64,000 nt of DNA from NCBI RefSeq assembly GCF_900103935.1, contig NZ_FNIC01000001.1, forward strand, positions 288,306 through 352,305, read 5' to 3'. The notes beneath the pieces are model-generated. The model searched no databases and was not told where the DNA came from. It saw nothing but the letters and a program-made list of their open reading frames with translations. The DNA comes from Nocardioides szechwanensis. Its GTDB lineage: Bacteria > Actinomycetota > Actinomycetes > Propionibacteriales > Nocardioidaceae. Positions 33,601-42,171 of the stretch are shown in pieces. How positions within the stretch are numbered: position 1 is the stretch's first letter; every line of letters begins with the position of its first letter. Both the position numbers and the translations under genes were made by a program.

Positions 33601-34419
33601 TCACCGGTCGCCGCGGACGATGTCGAGGACCCGCTGGTCGATCCACGCGAGGTCGGGGGCGACCCGCATCTCGTAGTTCTCGGTGCCGACCCACGTGTTG
33701 AAGTCGGGGAAGCCGGCGTCCCGTGCGAAGGCCTGAAGCTCGGCGTCGAGCTCGGGCGTCACCGGCACCCGCTCCTCCTCGGTCGAGGCGGTCAGGTAGA
33801 GCTCGTTGAGCTCCAGCAGCCGGGTGAGCTCGTCGATCGGCGCGGGGTGGTCGTCGACGCGCAGGTCGACGGCGATGTCGTCGCCACCGCCGTAGCCGGC
33901 GCCCTCGCTGACGACCAGCAGCGCGGCCGACTGCCGGCCGCGTTTGTCGCCACCCGCGACGTCACCGGCGGCGAGGGCGAGCAGCAGCCGGTCGGCCAGC
34001 GGGGAGCCGTCCGACGAGGCGTGCCAGGCCAGCTCCATCGCCTCGACGACCTCGGCCCCGGCCAGGCAGTTGCCCTGGATCGCGTAGCCCTCGCCGATCA
34101 TGCCGCCGGCCCACTCGATGCACGCGTGGCCGGTGTGGGAGGCGGCGTTGCCGTCGACGTCGACGATGCCGACCTGCCGGTCGTCGCGCCCCTCGTCCTC
34201 CTCGAGCAGCCGTTGCAGCGCCACCGGCGCGGTCGCGCCCTCGTCGAGGTGGGCGAGCGCGATGCCCTTGTAGGCGACGTTGGCGTCGGCCTGGGTGGCG
34301 ATGGCGCCGACCTCCGCCACGGCGGCGGGTACGACGGCGCCCACGGCCAGGAACTTCGAGGCCACCGCGACCCCCCAGGACTCGCCGTCGGAGGAGCGGG
34401 CCACGATCGAGAACGTCAT
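33601..34419 (-). CDS. DUF1028 (Ntn-hydrolase-like) protein
   Basis: The 272-residue protein begins MTFSIVARSSDGESWGVAVASKFLAVGAVVP and contains the TQADANVAYKG, HTGHACIEWAGG and IQGNCLAG blocks of DUF1028, a family with an Ntn-hydrolase-like fold. Its activity is unknown. The ATG at 34419 is supported by TAACCT 7 nt upstream. It probably forms a short operon with glpK, which follows after 10 nt. Confidence 0.85.
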   Translation of the reverse strand: MTFSIVARSSDGESWGVAVASKFLAVGAVVPAAVAEVGAIATQADANVAYKGIALAHLDEGATAPVALQRLLEEDEGRDDRQVGIVDVDGNAASHTGHACIEWAGGMIGEGYAIQGNCLAGAEVVEAMELAWHASSDGSPLADRLLLALAAGDVAGGDKRGRQSAALLVVSEGAGYGGGDDIAVDLRVDDHPAPIDELTRLLELNELYLTASTEEERVPVTPELDAELQAFARDAGFPDFNTWVGTENYEMRVAPDLAWIDQRVLDIVRGDR

Positions 34420-34515
34420 GCGCGCGAGGTTAGCCTGGATCGCTGGACCCAGGCTCAGCGAACTCGTCCGATATCCGCTTGCCCTCAAGTGCGGTTGAAG
34501 TACCAGGATGGGTGC

Positions 34516-35763
34516 GTGCTCGAACGCCTCGGCTTCCCTCCGCTCGGTGACCATCGCCGTTTCGTGACCGCGCTCGCCATCGACGCGATGGGCAGCGGTG
34601 TGTTCATGCCGGTCTCGATGCTCTACTTCCTGGTCACGACCGACCTGAGCCTGGTCCAGGTGGGCGGCGCGATCTCGCTGGCGAGCCTGGTGGCGCTGCC
34701 GGCGGGCCCGCTGATCGGCTCGGTGGTCGACCGGATCGGCGCCAAGCACGTCCTGCTGGCCGGCAACGTGCTCCAGGCGGTCGGCTTCGCCGCTTACCTG
34801 TTCGCCGAGTCGTTCGTGTCGCTGACCGTCTGGACGATCGTGGTCACCGTCGGCCGCACCGCGTTCTGGGGCTCCTTCGGCAACATCGTGGCGGCGATCT
34901 CACAGCCGGGGGAGCGGGAGAAGTGGTTCGGCTTCCTCGGCGCGCTGCGCAACGTCGGCTTCGCGGTCGGTGGCCTCGCCGCGGGTGCCGCGATCACCAT
35001 CGGTACCCAGTCGGCGTACGCGACCGTGGTCGTCGTCAACGCCGTCTCGTACGCCGTGGCGTTCGTGCTGCTGGTGTCGGTCCCGGCCACCACCCGGGGT
35101 GCCGGGACGCGGAGCGAGCCGGGCTCGTGGGCGGTGGTGCTGGCCGACCGCCCCTACCGGGTGCTGTTCCTCGGCCAGCTCGCGTACTCGACCTCGATGA
35201 TGGCGCTCAACTTCGCGATGCCGGTCTACGCGACCGAGGTGCTGGGGCTCGCGGGCTGGGTGACCGGGGCGATCTTCACCATCAACACGGTGATGGTGGG
35301 CTTCGGTCAGGGGCTGGTGGTGCGCGGGCTCACCGGACGGGTCCGCTGGCGGGTGCTGATGGCCGCCAACGCGACGTTCGCGGCGTCGTTCGTCGTACTG
35401 CTCGGCGCGAGCCGGCTGTCGGTGGGGCTGGCGACCGCAGTCATGCTCGTGGGGTCGGTGATCTACACGCTGGGTGAGCTGCTCGGCGGGCCCGTGCACG
35501 GCGCGCTGTCGGCCGAGGCGGCGCCGGAGCACCTGCGCGGCCGCTACCTGTCGCTGATCCAGCTCGCCTGGAACGGGTCGGGCGCCCTCGCGCCGGTCGG
35601 GGTGGCGTGGCTGCTCTCGCGCGGGCCCGAGCCGGTGTGGCTGGCGTTCGTGGCGGTGTCGCTGCTGGGCATGCTGCTGGCCGCCCGGGTGGGTGTGGTC
35701 ATGCCGCGGGCCGCGGAGCGGGTCACCAACCGGGCCGAGGAGGAGCCGGTCCCCACCTCCTGA
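34516..35763 (+). CDS. MFS transporter
   Basis: The 415-residue protein has 12 predicted helices, a GSVVDRIGAKHVL loop 2-3 motif, and the two-halves symmetry of major facilitator superfamily exporters. Substrate unknown. The N-terminus MLERLGFPPLGDHRRFVTAL is typical of drug/proton-type MFS exporters. It is divergent from the DUF1028 gene. Confidence 0.85.
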   Translation: MLERLGFPPLGDHRRFVTALAIDAMGSGVFMPVSMLYFLVTTDLSLVQVGGAISLASLVALPAGPLIGSVVDRIGAKHVLLAGNVLQAVGFAAYLFAESFVSLTVWTIVVTVGRTAFWGSFGNIVAAISQPGEREKWFGFLGALRNVGFAVGGLAAGAAITIGTQSAYATVVVVNAVSYAVAFVLLVSVPATTRGAGTRSEPGSWAVVLADRPYRVLFLGQLAYSTSMMALNFAMPVYATEVLGLAGWVTGAIFTINTVMVGFGQGLVVRGLTGRVRWRVLMAANATFAASFVVLLGASRLSVGLATAVMLVGSVIYTLGELLGGPVHGALSAEAAPEHLRGRYLSLIQLAWNGSGALAPVGVAWLLSRGPEPVWLAFVAVSLLGMLLAARVGVVMPRAAERVTNRAEEEPVPTS

Positions 35764-35807
35764 GCCCGGTGGGGTTGGCGCCGTGGCGGGTGGGGCAGTC
35801 TCCTGCC

Positions 35808-36476
35808 GTGCTCAACGACCTCTCGCGCCAGACCCGGACCATGCTCTTCTTCCAGATGCTCGGGAGCGGGCTGATGTTCGGCGCGCTGTTCGCCATCCTC
35901 GACGAGCACCTGCGGCTCGCCCTGGCTCTGGCGGTGACCGGCCTGGTCGTCACCCTCGGCTGGGCCATCGGGGTCACCGTCTGGAACCGCCGGGTCGACC
36001 GGGCCTTCAAGACGATGCTGGTCCGCGCCGCCGAGGAGGTCGTCACGGGGAAGGTGGCCGGGATCCCCGCGGTCGGCCGGGTGCACCGGCGCCGGATCGC
36101 GCGCCGCGAGCCGGCGTTCCTCGCCGACACGTCGTCGGCGTTGCCGGGCCCCTCGGTGGTCCTGGTGGTCACGGCGCTCGCCGAGGGCGGTGCCCGGCGG
36201 GTCGGTGCGCTGGTCCCGGCCCTGGTCGGGCTCGAGGCCCGCAAGGCGCCCGTCGCGCTGTTGCTGCACCCCCACGAACGGGAGGCGGCCGTCCTGGACA
36301 ACCGGGTGACGCTTGAGCAGGTGGCCGCGATCGGGGACGACCCACGCTGGGACACGGAGTGGCTCCCCACCGATCGCACGGTCGTCGGCGGCTACCTGCC
36401 GGTGGTCGGGTTCGCGGTGCTCGGGCTCGTGGTCGGCGTGGGGCTCGACCTCGCGCTAGTCCGCCTCGCCACCTGA
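35808..36476 (+). CDS. Membrane protein of unknown function
   Basis: The 222 residues have two N-terminal helices (about 17-60), a soluble middle region, and a C-terminal helix (about 200-220). No family was recognised. GTG is placed 6 nt after CAGTCT, a weak -10. It lies between the MFS transporter and phosphofructokinase on the same strand. Confidence 0.6.
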   Translation: MLNDLSRQTRTMLFFQMLGSGLMFGALFAILDEHLRLALALAVTGLVVTLGWAIGVTVWNRRVDRAFKTMLVRAAEEVVTGKVAGIPAVGRVHRRRIARREPAFLADTSSALPGPSVVLVVTALAEGGARRVGALVPALVGLEARKAPVALLLHPHEREAAVLDNRVTLEQVAAIGDDPRWDTEWLPTDRTVVGGYLPVVGFAVLGLVVGVGLDLALVRLAT

Positions 36477-36489
36477 GGCCCGAGGTGGC

Positions 36490-36516
36490 TAGTGTGGGGA
36501 GCGTTCGATATGAACG
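36490..36516 (+). promoter_or_regulatory. Phosphofructokinase promoter with inverted repeat
   Basis: TAGTGT (36490-36495) is a -10 candidate. Directly after it, CGTTC and GAACG flank a 5-nt spacer (36502-36516) at the predicted transcription start, a possible operator. AGGGAGG near 36547-36553 serves the ATG at 36558. Confidence 0.4.
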
Positions 36517-36557
36517 ATCCAACAGGTTCCCAGACAGTTTCCTAACAGGGAGGTCCC

Positions 36558-37586
36558 ATGCGCGTCGGAGTGCTCACCGGAGGTGGCGATTGCCCCGGAC
36601 TGAATGCCGTGATCCGGGCTGTCGTCCGCAAGGGCGTCCGCACCCACGGCTTCGAGTTCGTCGGCTACCGCGACGGCTGGAAGGGACCGCTCGAGGGACT
36701 GACCATGGAGCTCGGGATCCAGGAGTGCCGCGGCATCCTGCCCCGCGGCGGCACCATCCTCGGCTCGTCGCGCACCAACCCGTTCAAGATCGACGGCGGG
36801 GTCGAGAAGATCAAGGAGAACCTCGCGGCTGACGGCGTCGACGCCCTCGTGGCGATCGGCGGCGAGGACACCCTCGGCGTCGCGACCAAGCTGGCCGACC
36901 TCGGCGTGCACGTGGTCGGCGTACCCAAGACGATCGACAACGACCTGTCCGGCACCGACTTCACGTTCGGCTTCGACACCGCGGTCAACATCGCGACCGA
37001 GGCCATCGACCGGCTGCACACCACCGCGGAGTCCCACCACCGCGTGCTCGTGGTCGAGGTCATGGGCCGCCACGCCGGCTGGATCGCCCTGCACGCCGGC
37101 ATCGCTGGCGGTGCCAGCGCGGTCCTGATCCCCGAGCAGCCGTTCGACATCGAGGCGCTCTGCCAGCAGGTCGAGGACCGCTTCAAGACCAGGTACGCCC
37201 CGATCATCGTGGTCTCCGAGGGCGCGGTCCCGGCCGAGGGTGGCGACATGACCGTCGCCTCTGGCGAGAAGGACGCGTTCGGCCACGTGCGGCTCGGCGG
37301 CATCGGCGACCGGATCGCCAACGAGATCGAGCAGCGCACCGGCAAGGAGGCGCGCGCGGTCGTGCTCGGCCACATCCAGCGCGGCGGCACGCCCACGGCG
37401 TTCGACCGCTGGCTGGCCACACGCTTCGGGCTCCAGGCCGCCGACGCCGTCGCCGACGGTGACTGGGGCACGATGATGGCGCTGCGCGGGACCAAGATCA
37501 TCCGCGTGCCGCTGAGCGAGGGCACCGCCGAGCTCAAGGTCGTCAGCCCCGAGGAGTACGCCGAGGCGCAGGTCTTCTTCGGGTGA
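36558..37586 (+). CDS. pfkA: 6-phosphofructokinase, pyrophosphate-type signature
   Basis: The 342-residue enzyme has GGGDCPGLN at 8-16, GGED at 101-104, PKTIDND at 123-129 and MGRHAGW near 168. D127 is the catalytic base. The Asp at 104 and Lys at 124 correspond to the residues that distinguish PPi-dependent from ATP-dependent enzymes (Gly104/Gly124 in E. coli PfkA). A PPi-dependent, reversible enzyme like that of Amycolatopsis methanolica is therefore more likely than an ATP-dependent one. Confidence 0.9.
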   Translation: MRVGVLTGGGDCPGLNAVIRAVVRKGVRTHGFEFVGYRDGWKGPLEGLTMELGIQECRGILPRGGTILGSSRTNPFKIDGGVEKIKENLAADGVDALVAIGGEDTLGVATKLADLGVHVVGVPKTIDNDLSGTDFTFGFDTAVNIATEAIDRLHTTAESHHRVLVVEVMGRHAGWIALHAGIAGGASAVLIPEQPFDIEALCQQVEDRFKTRYAPIIVVSEGAVPAEGGDMTVASGEKDAFGHVRLGGIGDRIANEIEQRTGKEARAVVLGHIQRGGTPTAFDRWLATRFGLQAADAVADGDWGTMMALRGTKIIRVPLSEGTAELKVVSPEEYAEAQVFFG

Positions 37587-37622
37587 GGTTTCGGGGTGCC
37601 CGGGAACGGGCACCCTGGCGCG

Positions 37623-39080
37623 GTGACCACCCAGGCGAACCCCGACGTCGACGTCAACGGCCCGACCCCCGACCTCAAGCGGGTGATGGGGCCCAAGCTG
37701 CTGCTGCTGTTCATCGTCGGCGACATCCTGGGTGCGGGCATCTACGCCGTCACCGGGGAGATGGCGTTGGAGGTCGGCGGCATCGTCTGGGTGCCGTTCC
37801 TGGTCGCGTTCTTCGTGGCCACGCTCACGGCGCTGTCCTACCTCGAGCTGGTCACGAAGTACCCCCAGGCGGCCGGCGCCGCGCTCTACACGCACAAGGC
37901 GTTCGGCATCCACTTCATCACGTTCATCGTGGCGTTCGCCGTCGTCTGCTCGGGCATCACCAGCGCCTCGACCTCGGCGAACCTGCTCGCGACCAACCTG
38001 CTGGCCGGGATCAACGGTGTGGGCGGCGACGTCGCCGACGGCAACACCGCGGTGACGGTCGTCGCCATGGCGTTCATGCTCCTGCTCGCGGCGATCAACC
38101 TGCGCGGGGTCGGCGAGAGCGTGAAGTTCAACGTGATCCTCACCCTCGTCGAGATGCTCGCCCTCGCGATCGTCATCGTGATCGGCGTCGTCGTCATCGC
38201 GCGGGGCGACGGCGACATCGGGCGGATCGCGACCTTCGAGTCCGGCGGTGACCGTGGGCTGTTCCTGGCCGTGACCGTGGCGACGGCGATCGCGTTCTTC
38301 GCGATGGTCGGCTTCGAGGACTCCGTCAACATGGTCGAGGAGACCCAGGACCCGCAGCGGATCTTCCCGCGGGTGATGCTCACCGGGCTCGGCATCGCCG
38401 TGATCGTCTACATCCTGGTGGCCATCTCGGTCATCGCGGTCATCCCGCAGACGGACATCGAGTCGGTGGTCGCCGAGGAGGGCAAGGTCCTGCTCAACGT
38501 GGTCTCCACCGGGGCCCCGGACATCCCGATCGACAAGATCTTCCCGTTCCTCACCGTCTTTGCGGTCGCCAACACCGCACTGATCAACATGCTGATGGCC
38601 AGCCGGCTGCTCTACGGGCTCGCCCACCAGGACGTGCTTCCGCGCACGCTGGGCAAGGTCCTGCCCGAACGCCGTACGCCGTACGCCGGCATCGCCTTCT
38701 CCACGCTGCTGGCGATCGGGCTGATCTTCGTGGTGACCTTCCTGGCCGACACCTCGGTGATCAAGGCCCTGTCCGGCACCACCGCCCTGCTGCTGCTCTG
38801 CGTGTTCGCGGTCGTCAACATCGCCTGCGTCGTCCTGCGCCGCGAGCCGTCGCCGGACGACGGCTTCCAGGCGCCGTCGTGGTCGCCCTATGTCGCCGGG
38901 GCGGCGTGCCTGTTCCTCGTCGGGCCCTGGGCGCGCGACCGCGACGACTGGGTGCAGTACTCCGTGGCCGCCGGCATGCTCGGTCTGGGCATCGTGCTGT
39001 GGGCGCTGACCTGGATGACCAACCGCGGCGTCCGCGCGAAGAAGACCGGCTTCCGCGACATCGAGCACCTCGAGGACTGA
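37623..39080 (+). CDS. APC-family amino acid permease
   Basis: The 485-residue protein has about 12 membrane helices and the GAGIYAVTGE N-terminal signature, with FFAMVGFEDSVNMVEE in helix 6. It resembles cationic or neutral amino acid permeases of the APC superfamily. The GTG start follows CACCCT by 6 nt. It is 36 nt downstream of phosphofructokinase. Confidence 0.87.
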   Translation: MTTQANPDVDVNGPTPDLKRVMGPKLLLLFIVGDILGAGIYAVTGEMALEVGGIVWVPFLVAFFVATLTALSYLELVTKYPQAAGAALYTHKAFGIHFITFIVAFAVVCSGITSASTSANLLATNLLAGINGVGGDVADGNTAVTVVAMAFMLLLAAINLRGVGESVKFNVILTLVEMLALAIVIVIGVVVIARGDGDIGRIATFESGGDRGLFLAVTVATAIAFFAMVGFEDSVNMVEETQDPQRIFPRVMLTGLGIAVIVYILVAISVIAVIPQTDIESVVAEEGKVLLNVVSTGAPDIPIDKIFPFLTVFAVANTALINMLMASRLLYGLAHQDVLPRTLGKVLPERRTPYAGIAFSTLLAIGLIFVVTFLADTSVIKALSGTTALLLLCVFAVVNIACVVLRREPSPDDGFQAPSWSPYVAGAACLFLVGPWARDRDDWVQYSVAAGMLGLGIVLWALTWMTNRGVRAKKTGFRDIEHLED

Positions 39081-39128
39081 GGCGGTCCGCCGCCGCCCGA
39101 CGAATCGGTGGCGGTGGCGCTGCCCGCG

Positions 39129-39134
39129 TAGGCT
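39129..39134 (+). promoter_or_regulatory. -10 hexamer TAGGCT, leaderless
   Basis: TAGGCT is followed by 6 nt and the GTG at 39141. Confidence 0.5.
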
Positions 39135-39140
39135 TGGCCG

Positions 39141-40493
39141 GTGAGCACCGTTCCCGACCTCGCCGCCCTGCACGCCCTCGGGCCGGCCCAGCAGCCGACG
39201 TACGGCGACCCCGCCGCGGTCGACGCCGCCGTCGCCCGGCTCCGCACCATGCCGCCGCTGGTCTTCGCCGGCGAGTGCGACGAGCTCAAGGCCAAGATCG
39301 CCGCGGTCGCCCGCGGTGAGGCGTTCCTGCTCCAGGGCGGCGACTGCGCCGAGACCCTGGCCGGGGTCACGGCCGACAACGTGCGCAACAAGCTCCGGGT
39401 CCTGCTGCAGATGGCCGTGGTGCTGACCTACGCCGCCTCCGTGCCCGTCGTGAAGCTCGGCCGTCTGGCCGGCCAGTACGCCAAGCCCCGCAGCTCCGAT
39501 CTCGAGACCCGCGACGGAGTGACCCTCCCGGCCTACCGCGGCGACGCCGTCAACGGCTACGACTTCACGCCCGAGTCGCGGGTCCACGACCCGCAGCGCC
39601 TGGTCGATGTCTACAACGCGTCGGCCGCGACGCTCAACCTGGTCCGAGCCTTCGTCACCGGCGGCTACGCCGACCTGCGCCAGGTCCACACCTGGAACAC
39701 CGACTTCGTGCGCGACTCGGTCGCCGGCCAGCGCTACGAGAAGCTGGCCCACGAGATCGACCGGGCGATGGCGTTCATGGAGGCGATTGGCGCCGACCCC
39801 GACGAGTTCCACCGGGTCGACTTCCACTCCTCCCACGAGGCGCTGGTGCTCGAGTACGAACACTCGATGACCCGCATCGACTCCCGCACCGAGCTGCCCT
39901 ACGACGTCTCGGCCCACTTCGTGTGGATCGGCGAGCGCACCCGCCAGCTCGACAACGCCCACGTCGAGCTGCTGCGCCACATCCGCAACCCGATCGGCGT
40001 CAAGCTCGGCCCGACGACCACGCCCGACGACGCGCTGGCGCTCGCCGAGCGGCTCAACCCCGACAACGAGGCCGGCCGGCTCACGTTCATCACGCGCTTC
40101 GGTGCGGGCAAGATCCGCGACGGGCTGCCCGAGCTGGTCGAGAAGGTCACGGCGTCCGGGATCAACGTGGCCTGGGTCTGCGACCCCATGCACGGCAACA
40201 CCTTCGAGGCGAGCTCGGGCTACAAGACCCGCCGCTTCGGCGACGTGATCGACGAGGTGCAGGGCTTCTTCGACGTGCACCACGCGCTCGGCACCTGGCC
40301 CGGTGGCGTCCACGTCGAGCTGACCGGTGACGACGTCACCGAGTGCGTCGGCGGCGGCGAGGAGCTGCTCGAGGCCGACCTCGGCGGCCGCTACGAGTCG
40401 GTGTGCGACCCGCGGCTCAACCGGGTCCAGTCGCTCGAGCTCGCGTTCCTGGTGGCGGAGATGCTGCGCCGCGAGAAGCCCGCCCAGCCCTAA
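39141..40493 (+). CDS. aroG: Class II DAHP synthase
   Basis: The 450-residue enzyme has LLQGGDCAETL, FHSSHEALVLEYE, WIGERTRQLDNAHVEL and CDPMHGNTFE, the plant-type (class II) 3-deoxy-D-arabino-heptulosonate 7-phosphate synthase signature. It condenses PEP and erythrose-4-phosphate at the shikimate entry step. M. tuberculosis Rv2178c (aroG) is its counterpart. A second, class I enzyme lies at 43223. Confidence 0.95.
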   Translation: MSTVPDLAALHALGPAQQPTYGDPAAVDAAVARLRTMPPLVFAGECDELKAKIAAVARGEAFLLQGGDCAETLAGVTADNVRNKLRVLLQMAVVLTYAASVPVVKLGRLAGQYAKPRSSDLETRDGVTLPAYRGDAVNGYDFTPESRVHDPQRLVDVYNASAATLNLVRAFVTGGYADLRQVHTWNTDFVRDSVAGQRYEKLAHEIDRAMAFMEAIGADPDEFHRVDFHSSHEALVLEYEHSMTRIDSRTELPYDVSAHFVWIGERTRQLDNAHVELLRHIRNPIGVKLGPTTTPDDALALAERLNPDNEAGRLTFITRFGAGKIRDGLPELVEKVTASGINVAWVCDPMHGNTFEASSGYKTRRFGDVIDEVQGFFDVHHALGTWPGGVHVELTGDDVTECVGGGEELLEADLGGRYESVCDPRLNRVQSLELAFLVAEMLRREKPAQP

Positions 40494-40520
40494 GACGTTC
40501 CCGCTCTCCCGTCGAGGGTC

Positions 40521-40526
40521 TAGCGT
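40521..40526 (+). promoter_or_regulatory. -10 hexamer TAGCGT, leaderless
   Basis: TAGCGT is followed by 7 nt and ATG at 40534. Confidence 0.5.
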
Positions 40527-40533
40527 GCGGAGG

Positions 40534-41112
40534 ATGACCATCCGCATCGCTGCTCGGGCCGTCGTCGGACTGCTGATCGCCAGCGGTCTCGTGGCCTTGC
40601 CCGCCACCCCGGCGGTCGCCGCCGGGCCCACCGTGTCCGTCGCGGACATGCGGTTCACCCCCGCCACCCTGAAGACCGGGCTCGGCAGCACCGTCACCTG
40701 GACCTTCCCCGACCCGATGGCCCACACCACGACCTCTGACCAGGGCTTCTGGGACAGCGGGACGAAGTCCGGTGGCGAGACCTTTGCCCACACGTTCGGC
40801 TCGGCGGGCACCTTCGGCTACCGGTGCACGCTCCACCCGTCGATGACCGGCAAGGTGCGAGTGCCAGTGCGCCGCACCGGGTCCGCCACGTCGGGCTGGA
40901 CGCTGCGGTGGGCGACCGCCGCCGGCGCCGGAGGCACGACGTACGACGTGCAGGTGCGGCAGGGCAGCGGGCCGTGGCGGGCGCTGCGCACCGACACGAC
41001 CACGCCGAGCACGGCGTTCAAGAGGCAGGGCTCCTGGTCGGTGCGCGCGCGCACGTCCGGGGGATCCGGCACCTCGGGCTGGTCTCCCCCCGTGGTAGTC
41101 AAGACCCTGTGA
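40534..41112 (+). CDS. Secreted cupredoxin (plastocyanin/azurin-like)
   Basis: The 192-residue protein has a signal peptide (to about 30), then a cupredoxin domain (about 32-112) with copper ligands His in PMAHTTTS and Cys/His/Met in YRCTLHPSMTG. About 75 further residues resemble a fibronectin type III-like extension (TSGWTLRWATAAGAGGTTYDV). It is likely an extracellular electron carrier or copper protein. Its stop overlaps the threonine aldolase start (GTGA). Confidence 0.82.
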   Translation: MTIRIAARAVVGLLIASGLVALPATPAVAAGPTVSVADMRFTPATLKTGLGSTVTWTFPDPMAHTTTSDQGFWDSGTKSGGETFAHTFGSAGTFGYRCTLHPSMTGKVRVPVRRTGSATSGWTLRWATAAGAGGTTYDVQVRQGSGPWRALRTDTTTPSTAFKRQGSWSVRARTSGGSGTSGWSPPVVVKTL

Positions 41113-42104
41113 TCGACCTCCGCAGCGACACCGTCACCCGTCCCACCGAGGCGATGCGGGCCGCGATGGCCCGCGCCGAGGTCGGCGACGACGTCTATGG
41201 CGAGGACCCCACGGTCGCCGCGCTCCAGGACCGCGTCGCCGAGCTGTTCGGGCATGAGGCCGCGCTGTTCATGCCGACCGGCTCCATGGCCAACGTGCTG
41301 GCGGTGCGCTCGGTCGTGGCGCCCGGCCAGGAGGTGCTCTGCGAGGCGAGCGCCCACATCGCCCGCGCCGAGCTCGGTGCGCACGGCGCCTACAGCGGCG
41401 TCACGATGCGCACCTGGATCCACCCGCGCGGCCAGGTCGACCTCGCCATGATCCAGGGCATCTTCGCCCCCGAGATGGGCCCGTTCTTCGTGCGCACCGC
41501 GGCGATCTCGGTCGAGAACACCCACAACTTCGCCGGGGGAGCGGTGCTGCCGCTCGCCGACCTGCGCGACCTGCGCGACTACGCCACCGGCGTCGGCGCG
41601 GCGATCCACCTCGACGGCGCCCGCATCTGGAACGCGCACGTCGCGACCGGCACCCCGTTGGCGGAGTACGGCGCGGTCGCCGACGTCATGGCCGTGTGCC
41701 TGTCGAAGGGGCTGGGCGCCCCGGTCGGCTCGCTGCTGGTCGGCAGCCGCGACACCGTCGACGAGGCGCGCGTCTGGCGCAAGCGGATGGGCGGCGGCAT
41801 GCGCCAGGTCGGCATCCTCGCCGCGGCCGGTCTGCACGCCCTCGACCACCACGTCGAGCGGCTCGCCGACGACCACGCCCACGCCCGCCTGCTGGCCGAG
41901 GCGTGCGGCGTCGACCCCGCGGGCGTCGACACCAACATCGTCGTCGTGCCCCGGGGCGACGCGGCCGAGTTCGTGGCGCGTGCGGCCGACGAGGGCGTGC
42001 GGGTCGCCACGGTCGGCCCGACCGTCGTACGGCTGGTCACGCATCTCGACATCACCCGCGACGACGCAGAGCGTGCTGCCAAGGTCCTCGCGGGGCTGGT
42101 CTGA
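41109..42104 (+). CDS. ltaE: Low-specificity threonine aldolase
   Basis: The 331-residue PLP enzyme begins MIDLRSDTVTRPTEAMRAAM, has ENTHNFAGG, HLDGARIWNA and PLP-binding K200 in CLSKGLGAPVGS. It cleaves threonine to glycine and acetaldehyde. GTG overlaps the cupredoxin stop; an in-frame open stretch upstream is that gene's antisense-free overlap, not coding here. Confidence 0.92.
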   Translation: MIDLRSDTVTRPTEAMRAAMARAEVGDDVYGEDPTVAALQDRVAELFGHEAALFMPTGSMANVLAVRSVVAPGQEVLCEASAHIARAELGAHGAYSGVTMRTWIHPRGQVDLAMIQGIFAPEMGPFFVRTAAISVENTHNFAGGAVLPLADLRDLRDYATGVGAAIHLDGARIWNAHVATGTPLAEYGAVADVMAVCLSKGLGAPVGSLLVGSRDTVDEARVWRKRMGGGMRQVGILAAAGLHALDHHVERLADDHAHARLLAEACGVDPAGVDTNIVVVPRGDAAEFVARAADEGVRVATVGPTVVRLVTHLDITRDDAERAAKVLAGLV

Positions 42105-42108
42105 GCGC

Positions 42109-42169
42109 GTCGAGTGCCGCGTGCGGCCGCAATTTCGGCCCCGAGGACCGGCCTGCCGCGTCACTCGAC
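42109..42169. terminator. Bidirectional terminator between convergent genes
   Basis: GTCGAGTG (42109-42116) pairs with CACTCGAC (42162-42169) perfectly, continued by CGCG pairs after one mismatch. It lies between the threonine aldolase stop and the convergent membrane protein stop. Confidence 0.6.
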
Positions 42170-42171
42170 GA

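Noticed and set aside
36502..36516. CGTTC-GATAT-GAACG near pfkA as an SOS box
   Set aside because: The arms are in the opposite order to the LexA consensus and no SOS gene follows.
36489..40811. Very long open frame (1440 codons) on the minus strand
   Set aside because: It is antisense to phosphofructokinase, permease and DAHP synthase genes with clear family motifs. Its Asp/Arg/Val/His-rich sequence is the usual mirror of GC-rich coding DNA.
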